A program made the position numbers and the translations under genes. The notes below the pieces were generated by a model, which saw only the letters and a list, made by a program, of their open reading frames with translations, was not told the origin of the DNA and ran no database searches. From positions 1-33,998 of the forward strand of contig JAJRTA010000244.1 in assembly GCA_024278515.1 (NCBI GenBank): DNA of 33,998 nt, in the 5' to 3' direction. Origin of the DNA: Candidatus Zixiibacteriota bacterium (lineage in GTDB: Bacteria > Zixibacteria > MSB-5A5 > GN15 > FEB-12). Positions within the stretch are counted from its first letter, which is position 1. Each line of letters opens with the position of its first letter. This document shows, in pieces, positions 1 to 8,174 of the stretch.

Positions 1-2
1 CG

Positions 3-500
3 GAAGAGTTTATCAACTCGCTGATCATGAATTCAAGGCTGAACATGAAACAGGGAAAGTTGAAAACATCCGGAGCTGCCTTCGAGCTGATCAACAGCCT
101 TGCTTCCAGACTGGGGGAGAGTTTTTCTCAGGAGCAGGCGCGCAAAAACGCCGCGACAAACCTGTACGTCAAAGAAGGTAAGGTGGGTATAGACAAGCTG
201 AAGACCAGACTGGGGGATCTGGGCGATCTCGAACTTGACGGCTTTTACGGTATCCTCGACGGCGGCCTCAGTTACCACGGTACTATTTTGCTCTCGCAGG
301 AACGATCCAAAAAACTGCTGGGCGGGCTGGGGTCATTTTTCGGAAGCGGCAACACGGGCCGGGTCAAACTTCCGCTGACCGTCGGCGGCACTGTCGAAAA
401 CCCGAAATTAAGTCTCGACCTTGGCGCTATTACGGACAACATCGGCGACGATCTCAAGAGCCGGGCCGAGGACGCCCTGAAAGGACTGTTCAAAAAGTAA
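3..500 (+). CDS. AsmA-like protein, C-terminal fragment (5' end outside window)
   Basis: The reading frame is open from base 3, so the true start lies upstream and only the last 166 residues are visible. The pattern matches the C-terminal region of AsmA/TamB-like proteins: a stretch in which a regulatory-looking segment (KEGKVGIDKLKTRLGDLGDL) precedes alternating beta strands, and a closing LPLTVGGTVENPKLSLDLG, the usual last strand of AsmA C-terminal domains. Family members are long periplasmic, inner-membrane-anchored proteins linked to outer-membrane lipid transport or assembly. The internal ATG at 27 is not preceded by a ribosome binding site and lies inside the domain, so I do not treat it as the start. 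The stop codon overlaps the ATG of the next gene by one base, suggesting cotranscription with the exported protein that follows. Confidence 0.7.
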   Translation, partial: EEFINSLIMNSRLNMKQGKLKTSGAAFELINSLASRLGESFSQEQARKNAATNLYVKEGKVGIDKLKTRLGDLGDLELDGFYGILDGGLSYHGTILLSQERSKKLLGGLGSFFGSGNTGRVKLPLTVGGTVENPKLSLDLGAITDNIGDDLKSRAEDALKGLFKK

Positions 501-1636
501 TGTCGCACTCGCGCCGAAAACCGGTAACAGCAGACGTTTCCCCCCGGCCCCGGATGCTTTTGTTCGTACTATGTTTTCTCTTGAGCGCATCTTCCACCGG
601 CGCGCAGACGCATGGACATCAACGCGCAAACCCGAGCGAACTCCGAACGGTACCGCCGGTACAGATCCGGTTCCGCGGCGAACTCAAACCGGACTCGGCT
701 ATTGCCCGCGGGCTGATGGAAATAGAAATCACCAACCGCACCGATGACACCATTCCGGCTATACGGATGTTCGCCGGTGTTCCGATCATCTCGCCGATGG
801 ATACGCTCGCTCACGAACCGCCGTATCTCAAACTCGATTCCATGCTCTACCGCGGGGTGCCGCTCTCGCCTGATGAGCTGACCATCGACAGTCACACTCT
901 CACCGTCAATCTTCCGCAACCGTTGCCGCCGGGCGAACGAGCCTTCTTCATTACCACTTTCACCACGAGAATGCGTAACAAACCCGGCCCGGGCGGAGTC
1001 GTCTATACCGGCTGGTATCCCAATGTCGCCGCCTGTTGTGACACGAGTCGGCTCACCCATCCGGACAGTGTGAACGCTCTGCCTGCGACAATGCTCGCCG
1101 ATTACACCGTCGCCCTCACCGTGGACTCGGTCTGGCATCTGGCCCACCCGGGGGAACTGGTGAACGACAAAGATCATTACGGCCTGCTTCCACCGGCCCA
1201 TAACGATTCAATCTATATCGATATAGTCCATGAGTATCAGCAGGAATTCATGGGGCGAAAATACCGGCCTTTCTTTGAGAGCGGCCGGAAAACTTACCTG
1301 ATCCGTTCGTTAAGCGATATCGACTTTCCGATAGTTGCCTGGGAAGGTCTGCTGCGTGACCGCGCTTTCGTTGACAGCCTGATCATCGAGGTTTGTTATC
1401 CGCCGAAGCTGGCCGATGTCTGGGCCGGACGCATCGTGAGAGCCGCTCTGAAGTTTGCGCGAAAGATGACCGCGCAGTTCGGTCCTGCCCCGATAACATA
1501 TTTACGAATAGCCCCGGCTGACTGTCTTGTATCGGATGTACGCTCACGACAGATCATCACTCTTCCGTATGATGTACGCGAACCTGATTCACTGACGGCG
1601 ATCCTGGAGAAGAGTTTCTCGAAAGGCCTTAAATGA
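500..1636 (+). CDS. Exported protein resembling M1 aminopeptidase N-terminal region, no catalytic motif
   Basis: 378 residues. Residues about 18-36 form a hydrophobic export signal ending at a probable cleavage after AQT. The mature part looks like the beta-rich N-terminal domain of M1 gluzincin peptidases: a strand pattern ending in GERAFFITTFTTRMRN, then YTGWYPNVAACCD near residue 170 where M1 enzymes have their WYP segment, then a PGELV strand. Near residues 312-326 WAGRIVRAALKFARKM and FGPAP resemble the helix that precedes the M1 active site. The protein then stops: no GAMEN and no HEXXH are present, and neither is found in other frames just downstream. It may be a degenerate or non-enzymatic binding protein. 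It overlaps its upstream neighbour by one base and the next gene by four (ATGA), so translation is probably coupled. The family assignment is inference. Confidence 0.55.
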   Translation: MSHSRRKPVTADVSPRPRMLLFVLCFLLSASSTGAQTHGHQRANPSELRTVPPVQIRFRGELKPDSAIARGLMEIEITNRTDDTIPAIRMFAGVPIISPMDTLAHEPPYLKLDSMLYRGVPLSPDELTIDSHTLTVNLPQPLPPGERAFFITTFTTRMRNKPGPGGVVYTGWYPNVAACCDTSRLTHPDSVNALPATMLADYTVALTVDSVWHLAHPGELVNDKDHYGLLPPAHNDSIYIDIVHEYQQEFMGRKYRPFFESGRKTYLIRSLSDIDFPIVAWEGLLRDRAFVDSLIIEVCYPPKLADVWAGRIVRAALKFARKMTAQFGPAPITYLRIAPADCLVSDVRSRQIITLPYDVREPDSLTAILEKSFSKGLK

Positions 1637-3648
1637 TGAATTTTAATTGCACAAGACTTGCCGGAAACTGGTCGAGGACTTTTTATCTGTTGCTTGCAAT
1701 ATCGATTCTACTGGGGACAACGATCTGCTACGCGCAATCTCCTGTAAACAAACTCACCCGCGAAGCGCGATCAAGGGCCGCCGCCGGGCCGTACCCGAAT
1801 ATATACTGGCTGTTTGTCGACAGTACGGCCGTTGCCGATCAACCGATCCCTTTGACCATACGCGCCCATCTCAGACGGGCCAAAGCGGACCCGGACAATT
1901 TACTCCGTGACAATCGCGATTACCCCATCTCGGAAACCGCGCTGGATGATATCCGCAACCTCGGCCTGACCATTCGTCACGCCTCACGTTACTTAAAAGC
2001 GGTCGCGGTAATCGCCGACCCGGTGCAGATTGCGGAGGCGGCAAACCTGCCGTTCGTGAAAAAAGTAGACATCCTCCGCACCCTGGCCGCGCCGATGCCG
2101 GAGGAAGCCGGGAAGATCGAGGAGCCTTTCCCCAAATCGGCGGTAGATTTCGGCTATGGTTTGTCTATCACGCAGAACCGGATTATCCAGGCCGACCGCT
2201 TACACCAGTTGAATATCACCGGGGCGGGAGTTATGATCGCCATATTCGACACCGGTTTCGATCTCGATCAACCGGTGCTGGCCGACGCCTCGATTGTCGC
2301 CACCTACGATTTCATCAATCAGGACAGCACGGTCAGCGAAATCGAATGTACGGATAACAACGCGCAGAACCGTCACGGCACCATGGTGTTCGCCGTGATA
2401 GCGGCGATGGCTCCCGATACATTGATCGGCATCGCTCCCGACGCTGATTTCATCCTGGCCAAAACTGAAATCGTCTGCGACGGCACCGAAATAAAACTTG
2501 AGGAAGACAACTGGATCGCCGCCGCCGAGTGGGCCGACTCCATCGGGACTGATATAATCACCTCATCGCTCAGCTACAGCGAGTTCACCGACAGCGGCAG
2601 TTATACTCTCGATCAAATGGACGGCAACACCGCTCTTATCACGCAAGCCGCCGATATTGCCGCTTCCAAAAACATCGTTGTGATAACATCAGCCGGAAAC
2701 AGCCGCGGCCATGACTGGGGCCGTATCGCCGCTCCGGCCGATGGCGACAGTGTGCTGGCTATCGGCGCGGTCAATCCGGATTCGACCCTGGCCTCCTTTT
2801 CTTCTCCCGGTCCGACGGCTGACGGCCGTATCAAGCCCGACATAACCACAATGGGGACAGTTGTTCTCACTATCCGGCCAAGGCCCGACACCGGTTACAC
2901 TTACGCAAGCGGGACTTCGTTTTCGGCCCCGATTACAGCCGGAGGGGCCGCCCTGGCCCTGCAGTTCGATCCGACCATGACAGCCGAGCAGTTTCGCCAA
3001 CTGGCCCGCTCTACGGCCAGCCAGGCCGACACTCCCGACAACGATTTCGGCTACGGTTTGTTCAACGCCTTCAGAGCCTCCGGTATCGCCACCCTTTCGG
3101 AAATAGACACGATCAAAATCGAGGTTGGTGAGATCATCGAGATACCTTTTGCCGTCTCCGGCAGCAGTGACGGCCCTCCGGAACTCAGTTTGAGATTTCC
3201 ACTGGCCGGGGTGGAGCTGATTGACTACGGTGACGGCAGCGGCCTGTTGCGAATCACCGGGTCATCCGACAATCCGCCCGTGGCGAGCTTTCGCCTGGTC
3301 GCCCAATTTGACACCTATTCAGACAGTACAACAATTCACCTCGAAACATTTGTTCCGACCGACCGGCAGATTTTCGCCGGGCCGAACCCGTTCACCGATT
3401 CGGTCCGATTCTATATCGACCCGCAGGCCGGAATGCTCAATTCCGTTTCAATATTCAACGTTAACGGTGAAAAGATATGGGAAAATGTCAACTCGAAGTC
3501 CGGTTCGACCGATAGCAATAGAGAATGGATCATGTTGGTGTGGGACGGCCGCAACCAGCAGGGACAGCCGGTTTCATCCGGTGTCTACATGGTTGCAGTC
3601 AACACCGACAGGCAACAAGTGGTCCTGAAATTGCTGAAGTCTAACTGA
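1633..3648 (+). CDS. Secreted S8 subtilisin-like serine protease with FlgD-like C-terminal domain
   Basis: 671 residues. A signal peptide covers residues about 15-35 and ends in CYAQS. Residues about 95-150 look like an inhibitor-type propeptide. The peptidase core carries the full triad: Asp206 in AIFDTGFD, His248 in NRHGTM and Ser429 in SGTSFSAP, with the oxyanion Asn356 in TSAGNS. From about residue 580 to the end lies a FlgD/CHU-type immunoglobulin-like domain (GPNPFTDSVRF, WDGRNQQGQPVSSGVYMV). This is common at the C-terminus of secreted proteins in FCB-group bacteria, where it can act as an anchoring or sorting domain. The start overlaps the stop of the previous gene (ATGATGA), and twelve bases separate its stop from the kinase gene. 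The protease fold is certain; its substrate is not visible. Confidence 0.93.
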   Translation: MMNFNCTRLAGNWSRTFYLLLAISILLGTTICYAQSPVNKLTREARSRAAAGPYPNIYWLFVDSTAVADQPIPLTIRAHLRRAKADPDNLLRDNRDYPISETALDDIRNLGLTIRHASRYLKAVAVIADPVQIAEAANLPFVKKVDILRTLAAPMPEEAGKIEEPFPKSAVDFGYGLSITQNRIIQADRLHQLNITGAGVMIAIFDTGFDLDQPVLADASIVATYDFINQDSTVSEIECTDNNAQNRHGTMVFAVIAAMAPDTLIGIAPDADFILAKTEIVCDGTEIKLEEDNWIAAAEWADSIGTDIITSSLSYSEFTDSGSYTLDQMDGNTALITQAADIAASKNIVVITSAGNSRGHDWGRIAAPADGDSVLAIGAVNPDSTLASFSSPGPTADGRIKPDITTMGTVVLTIRPRPDTGYTYASGTSFSAPITAGGAALALQFDPTMTAEQFRQLARSTASQADTPDNDFGYGLFNAFRASGIATLSEIDTIKIEVGEIIEIPFAVSGSSDGPPELSLRFPLAGVELIDYGDGSGLLRITGSSDNPPVASFRLVAQFDTYSDSTTIHLETFVPTDRQIFAGPNPFTDSVRFYIDPQAGMLNSVSIFNVNGEKIWENVNSKSGSTDSNREWIMLVWDGRNQQGQPVSSGVYMVAVNTDRQQVVLKLLKSN

Positions 3649-3660
3649 GACGCGAGTTGA

Positions 3661-5568
3661 ATGACTGTTAGTACGCTGACCGGTATAACCGGACTCTGCC
3701 GCTGTGCCGTATGCAAGATCGACCTGCGCGGTCGGTTTGTATTCATCGACGCACAGACCGAAGAACTCTTTGGCTATGCCTCCGAAGAGTTGTTCGGTAA
3801 ATCGATCCAGGACTACCTCGACAATGAATCATCCGCGATTATAGACCAGGCTCTGGGCGAACGAAATCACTACGAGACCCACTACGATCACGCTGTGCTG
3901 ACGGTGATCGATAAAACCGGCGCGAGGAAACAGGTGGATGCCACCATCTCTCTTTGTTTCGCCGCGGGGAATCCGGTAAATTACCAGCTCATACTCAGGC
4001 CGGGTTCGGCGGCTGTCGCCTCGACTGCTTCGCAACCCCCTGTCGGGATGTCGGTGGAGTCGTTTGTTGAACGTACTGTCACGATGGAACCGGCCAACCG
4101 TTTCCGCGCCCTGGCCGAACTCCTGTGCGAGTACACTTCGGCTGAACAGGTGGCGATTTATCTGACCGGTAACGACAGGCTCGAACCGCTGGCCTGCTCG
4201 GCTGAACGTGACTCCGACCGGATCAGTTTCGATGCCGTCAGCGATCCGACCGAGTTGCACCTGCTGGTTGCCCGCAGCGGTCAGGAATACGACTGGACCG
4301 GTTTCACAAAAGGACAAACGGACGGGCTAAACCGTCCGCCGGAGTTCGTGGCCTGCGCTTCTATCGATGGCCGTGACTGCCTGGTCCGTTTCATCTTTGA
4401 TGGGAACCTTGCTTCTGACCTGAGAGCCGGTCTTGTCGAACGATCACGTCTGGCTTTACGGATTGTCGGCCATATTTTTGGTCCCGAGTCGTCCGGTGAT
4501 GCAGCCGACCCCGGTATAGATATGAAATTCACCATCGGATTTCTGTCGGCGCTCGGTTTTGGCGCCCTGTTGACCGATGCTGACGGTTGTATCATCGGAT
4601 ATAACCCGGCCCTGTTGGAACTTCTTGAGGGCAAGCCGCCCGGAGAAACCAGCCGTGAGTTTGTCGGTCTTCTCGAAGGCGGCAACAGTTCCGCCTGGTC
4701 GGCCCTGATTCACGAACAGTTTCAAAAGGCCGACACCGATGATCTGCGGATAGAATTGACGCTTCCCTCCGGAACACCCTGTCATCTGGTCATCGTTCGT
4801 CTGGCCGTAGAATCTGACGATCAGACCGCCTGCTGGGTTTTGATACCCGGTTCACGGACAACTTCGGAGTCTTCGGACTCCGAATATGAGACATCCGTCT
4901 GGTCCTGCCTGGTCGATGGTCTCAAACCTGCCCTCGACGAGGTCGCCTCCGGAGCTGAAGAACTCAGCCGCGATTACTGCCGGCAAGTGAAGAAACTTGA
5001 TGATGCTCTTCTCAACCGGTTGCATGATGCCGTCAGAACAGTCCATCAGATACTTCACGAAGGGTCACTTCTGCGCTTCGGACGCAGTCGGCAACCTGCC
5101 ACGGTATGGGTCGACCTGAACAGTCTGGTCGAGGATGCGATTGAGAACGTACGCGGACAGTTCCCCGATGTCGAAATCGACTGTGAATGGGATGACCTGC
5201 CGTCGGTTCACACCTCACGAACCCGCTTGCTGGCTGTCCTGTCGAACCTGATGGCCAACTGTGTACGACATAACCTCTCCGACAAGGTCAGCCTGTCCGT
5301 AAACGTCGGCATACATGCCGACCGCTGCCGCATCGCCGTCACCGACAGCAACTCAGGCATGTCGCGACATCAGTTCAAACAGTTGTTCGACTTTTATCTC
5401 CCGCCATCGGATTCAGACAATTCAAGGCGCAACGGCGGCCCCGGCCTGGCCCTTGCCCAACTACTGATCAGTGACCTTGGAGGTAAGCTGACCGGCGCTT
5501 CCAAAGAAGGTGTCGGAACCCGCCTGTCGGTGTTGCTTCCCCGGGAGAAAGTATCCGAGGAACGGTAG
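3661..5568 (+). CDS. PAS-domain protein with histidine-kinase ATPase domain but no phospho-acceptor His
   Basis: 635 residues, no membrane segment, so probably cytoplasmic. A PAS domain spans about 12-113 (DLRGRFVFIDAQTEELFGY). A GAF-like segment follows at about 145-270. A second PAS domain spans about 290-397 (LLTDADGCIIGYNPALLELL). The C-terminal ATPase domain (about 484-628) has an N-box with Asn529 and Asn533, a G1 box with Asp562 and Gly566 though the usual middle Gly is Asn564, and a G2 box at Gly593-Pro-Gly595. Where a dimerization helix should carry H-E-x-x-x-P, the sequence reads VDGLKPAL (418-425), with Asp419 in the histidine's place. The stop codon directly abuts the ATG of the next gene, which encodes a His-containing helical hairpin without an ATPase domain. 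I infer the two work as one kinase. Confidence 0.85.
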   Translation: MTVSTLTGITGLCRCAVCKIDLRGRFVFIDAQTEELFGYASEELFGKSIQDYLDNESSAIIDQALGERNHYETHYDHAVLTVIDKTGARKQVDATISLCFAAGNPVNYQLILRPGSAAVASTASQPPVGMSVESFVERTVTMEPANRFRALAELLCEYTSAEQVAIYLTGNDRLEPLACSAERDSDRISFDAVSDPTELHLLVARSGQEYDWTGFTKGQTDGLNRPPEFVACASIDGRDCLVRFIFDGNLASDLRAGLVERSRLALRIVGHIFGPESSGDAADPGIDMKFTIGFLSALGFGALLTDADGCIIGYNPALLELLEGKPPGETSREFVGLLEGGNSSAWSALIHEQFQKADTDDLRIELTLPSGTPCHLVIVRLAVESDDQTACWVLIPGSRTTSESSDSEYETSVWSCLVDGLKPALDEVASGAEELSRDYCRQVKKLDDALLNRLHDAVRTVHQILHEGSLLRFGRSRQPATVWVDLNSLVEDAIENVRGQFPDVEIDCEWDDLPSVHTSRTRLLAVLSNLMANCVRHNLSDKVSLSVNVGIHADRCRIAVTDSNSGMSRHQFKQLFDFYLPPSDSDNSRRNGGPGLALAQLLISDLGGKLTGASKEGVGTRLSVLLPREKVSEER

Positions 5569-6291
5569 ATGGATTCGCACCCCGTTATTTTGATAGTCAG
5601 CGACGACGGCGACGCCGCAAACTGTCTGGTTGAAGAGATCACAGCGCTTTTTGATAGTCCCAGGATTGAAATAACCGAAACCCGGTCCGCTGTTCAGGGT
5701 TTGAAGGCAGGCCGGTTCGATATCTGTATAGTTCATTCAGAACAAGGCGATCCCGGCCTTGTTGAGTCAGTCTCACAATTACGCAAAGCGGCCCCCGACC
5801 TGACGATACTGGTCTCGCTCCCTGAAGACAGCGATATCCCGACCGACCGGCTTGAATCTTTCGGTCGGGTATATTGCTTCACTCGCAACACCCGATCCCC
5901 GATAGCCGTAACTACTATTATAGAGGAAATTGTTCGCCAACCGTCGTCGGTACGGTCCGGTTGGGTGGGAAAGACGAAAGCGGCGGGTGGTGGACAGACG
6001 GAAATCATCAGGACGGCTGCCGGGGTTTTGTCCCATGAGATCAACAATCCGCTCATGACGATTCTCGGGGTTTCGGAATTGCTTTTGAACGAAATCGGTA
6101 ATAAAAAGAACCGCGAGCTGGCTCAGAAAGTAACGATGATTCGCAAATCCGCCGAACGCATAGAATCGAGCCTGAAGCGGCTGTTAAATATCGCCGAGAC
6201 ACAGTTTCAATCAACTCAGTCCGACCGGATCGCCGAGGTGGAAACCATATCGGACACCCGCAAATCCGGCAATTCTCGCTCCATACGCTGA
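5569..6291 (+). CDS. Degenerate receiver fused to HisKA phospho-acceptor domain, no ATPase domain
   Basis: 240 residues. Residues 5-123 have the alternating beta/alpha pattern of a response-regulator receiver (VILIVSDDGDA at the start), but the phosphorylation site is lost: DICIVHSEQ puts His56 where the acceptor Asp should be, the first acidic residue is Ser11, and the conserved Lys is replaced near CFTRN. Residues about 147-215 are a HisKA dimerization domain with a textbook H-box, LSHEINNPL, His156 being the likely phosphorylated residue, followed by the second helix (AERIESSLKRLLNIAE). The protein ends 25 residues later; there is no N, G1 or G2 box here or in the following 69 bases. The start abuts the stop of the preceding ATPase-domain gene with no gap. 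It probably supplies the phospho-acceptor for that protein, an inference from domain complementarity. Confidence 0.82.
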   Translation: MDSHPVILIVSDDGDAANCLVEEITALFDSPRIEITETRSAVQGLKAGRFDICIVHSEQGDPGLVESVSQLRKAAPDLTILVSLPEDSDIPTDRLESFGRVYCFTRNTRSPIAVTTIIEEIVRQPSSVRSGWVGKTKAAGGGQTEIIRTAAGVLSHEINNPLMTILGVSELLLNEIGNKKNRELAQKVTMIRKSAERIESSLKRLLNIAETQFQSTQSDRIAEVETISDTRKSGNSRSIR

Positions 6292-6297
6292 AATCGG

Positions 6298-6325
6298 TTG
6301 ACAAATAGTCCGGAGGCTCTATTTT
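6298..6325 (+). promoter_or_regulatory. Candidate sigma-70-type promoter for the yicC-gmk-rpoZ-topA block
   Basis: A perfect -35 hexamer TTGACA at 6298-6303 is followed after 16 bases by TATTTT at 6320-6325, a four-of-six match to a -10. A transcript starting near 6332 would have a leader of about 28 bases before the YicC ATG at 6360. It is the only gap in this region large enough for a promoter. Prediction by eye only. Confidence 0.5.
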
Positions 6326-6359
6326 TGACCGCGATCCGGCAGACTTGAAACGAGGTATT

Positions 6360-7235
6360 ATGTATTCAATGACCGGCTTTGGCCGCGCCGAGATAACAAC
6401 AAAGTACGGGAAGTTCACCACCGAGGTAGCCAGCGTAAACAACCGCTTTCTGGAGATTTCGGTACGTTTGCCCCGTTCTTTTTTCATGTTTGAGCAAAAG
6501 GTTCGTCAACTGGTCTCGTCGAAACTCGATCGCGGTAAAGTGCATCTTTTTGTAAACTTCGAACTGCCTGACGATTCGCCTGAGAAATACCCGCTGAACC
6601 AAACGGCCGTCCGTTCATATTATAAACAACTGAAAAAACTCAATAAAGATCTCAAACTGGTTGATGATATCAAACTCAGTGATCTTTTGGCCCTGCCGGA
6701 AGTCTGTAGTTCGCCTTCGGAAAACGGCGATCCCGACAAGTTGTGGCCGTCTTTGAAGCGGTGTGTCGACAAAGCGATCGTCAATCTCATCGGTATGAGG
6801 CGGGAAGAGGGCAAAGCGCTGGCTCAGGATATGACCAAACGGCTTACTATTATAGAGCGTCTCAACGCCAGGGTTCTGAAAGCCGCTCCGAAGGCGGTTC
6901 GCCAATATCGGGAGAAGCTGGCTGTGCGAGTTGAAGAGCTGCTGGAACGTCCGGTGGGCGACCGAAACCGTCTTGAGGAAGAAATAGCGGTATTTGCCGA
7001 AAAAACCGATATTTCCGAAGAATGCACACGGATGGTCAGCCATATCAAGCAGTTCCGCTCGACCATGAAACAGAAAGGCTCTATCGGGAAAACGATCAAT
7101 TTCATATTGCAGGAAATGAACCGGGAAGCCAATACAATCGCCTCGAAAGCCTCGGAAATCAACATAACCAGAACTTCGATAGCCATCAAAGACGAAGTGG
7201 AGAAACTACGCGAGCAGGTTCAAAACGTTGAGTAG
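6360..7235 (+). CDS. yicC: YicC family endoribonuclease-like protein
   Basis: 291 residues from the ATG at 6360, which gives the family's typical beginning MYSMTGFGRA. An upstream in-frame TTG at 6345 would add five residues, but the GAGG at 6352-6355 is placed for the ATG. The N-terminal YicC domain continues through NNRFLEISVRLPR. The C-terminal half is the DUF1732 region with the well-conserved FILQEMNREANTIASKA and ITR segments and a closing EKLREQVQNVE. Escherichia coli YicC has been described as an endoribonuclease involved in small-RNA turnover; the role here is by family. It overlaps the gmk start by eight bases and heads a block with gmk and rpoZ, a gene order seen in many bacteria. 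Confidence 0.93.
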   Translation: MYSMTGFGRAEITTKYGKFTTEVASVNNRFLEISVRLPRSFFMFEQKVRQLVSSKLDRGKVHLFVNFELPDDSPEKYPLNQTAVRSYYKQLKKLNKDLKLVDDIKLSDLLALPEVCSSPSENGDPDKLWPSLKRCVDKAIVNLIGMRREEGKALAQDMTKRLTIIERLNARVLKAAPKAVRQYREKLAVRVEELLERPVGDRNRLEEEIAVFAEKTDISEECTRMVSHIKQFRSTMKQKGSIGKTINFILQEMNREANTIASKASEINITRTSIAIKDEVEKLREQVQNVE

Positions 7236-7884
7236 CAAGAGCATAAAAAAGTCTCTCCGCCCTCGACTGGAAAAGCCGGGGCGGATTGTCATAATCTCCT
7301 CGCCGTCAGGCGGCGGCAAAACATCAATATGCCGGCGTCTCCTGAGTCCGGCCCGGAAGCGTCTGGGCTGGCAGTTTTCGGTCAGTTATACCACCCGTCA
7401 AAAGCGTGCCGGTGAACGTCAGGGCCGGGAGTACTATTTTGTTACGGATTCAGAGTTCAGGAAAAAAGCGAAAACAGGTTTTTTTGCCGAACAGTTCAAG
7501 GTTCATTTGTGCAATTATGGAACGCCGCGAAAACCACTGGAAAAAGTGCTGAAACAAGGCGGCGTCATGCTTTTGGATGTTGATGTGCAGGGAGCACAAA
7601 GGCTCAGGCGGGTTTACAGGGAAGCGATCACAATTTTTATTATGCCGCCGTCAATTCGTGTGCTCAAAGCCCGCTTAAAACAACGAGGCACGGAGACAAA
7701 AGAACAGTTGAAAGTTCGTTACCATAACGCGCTCAAGGAGATGAAGCTGTTCAATAAGTTTGAATATGTAGTGGTGAATCAGGATCTCGATCGTGCTGTG
7801 GATCAGGTGCTCAGCATTATCAAGTCACACCCCTGCCGTACCGAAAACCTGAGTGCGGAACAAAAAAAGAAGTTTACCCGTTAA
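7228..7884 (+). CDS. gmk: Guanylate kinase
   Basis: 218 residues. Guanylate kinase phosphorylates GMP to GDP with ATP in the cytoplasm. The P-loop reads SSPSGGGKTS (about 24-33), the GMP-binding part SYTTRQKRAGERQGREYYFV, and the core strand MLLDVDVQGAQ is typical. Further conserved positions include the lid region RLKQRGTETKEQ and the closing YVVVNQDLDRA. The only plausible start is a TTG at 7228, overlapping the yicC stop by eight bases, with a weak GAGCAGG upstream. This gives an N-terminal extension of about 15 residues before the usual beginning. The C-terminal tail after residue 200 is basic. It sits between yicC and rpoZ and is almost certainly cotranscribed with them. Confidence 0.95.
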   Translation: MSSKSIKKSLRPRLEKPGRIVIISSPSGGGKTSICRRLLSPARKRLGWQFSVSYTTRQKRAGERQGREYYFVTDSEFRKKAKTGFFAEQFKVHLCNYGTPRKPLEKVLKQGGVMLLDVDVQGAQRLRRVYREAITIFIMPPSIRVLKARLKQRGTETKEQLKVRYHNALKEMKLFNKFEYVVVNQDLDRAVDQVLSIIKSHPCRTENLSAEQKKKFTR

Positions 7885-7911
7885 CCTGATAGTCTTGTCA
7901 AAGGAGATAAT

Positions 7912-8139
7912 ATGCCGAATTTTTCGATTGAAGGGTTGAAAAAAATTGAACTGAACACGTACGAGGCCGTGATTGTCGCCTCGCAACACGCTCGTCGGTT
8001 GAATACTAAGCGGTTGGCTCAGCTGGAACGACTCGGTGAAGATCCGTCGGTCGATCTGGAAACACGTAAAATTACCGCTGTCGCATTGAAAGAAGTTTTG
8101 GAAGGAAAGGTAAAGTTTATCCGTTCGGATTCGATGTAA
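7912..8139 (+). CDS. rpoZ: RNA polymerase omega subunit
   Basis: 75 residues. Omega helps fold and assemble the beta-prime subunit of RNA polymerase. The recognisable pieces are NTYEAVIVASQHARRLN in the first half and KITAVALKEVLEGKVKF at the end, matching the two helices that grip beta-prime; between them lies a short charged insert (ERLGEDPSVDLETR). A strong ribosome binding site, AAAGGAGAT, lies just before the ATG. Position directly after gmk (27-base gap) is the usual genomic setting and supports the call for such a short protein. Confidence 0.9.
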   Translation: MPNFSIEGLKKIELNTYEAVIVASQHARRLNTKRLAQLERLGEDPSVDLETRKITAVALKEVLEGKVKFIRSDSM

Positions 8140-8174
8140 TAAGGTAAACATCGGATAACTGTTTTTTTGGAAAT

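Noticed and set aside
569-1201. 210-codon frame on the - strand opposite the M1-like gene
   Set aside because: It has no start signal or motif, and the + strand protein has an export signal and a coherent domain pattern.
1580-1700. Frameshift separating the M1-like protein from a lost catalytic domain
   Set aside because: No HEXXH or GAMEN occurs in any frame nearby, and the overlapping next gene has its own signal peptide and complete protease domain.
5569-5577. Sequencing error splitting one kinase gene in two
   Set aside because: The domain order (ATPase domain first, then receiver and H-box domain) is not what a single broken kinase would give, and both proteins have complete domains at the junction.
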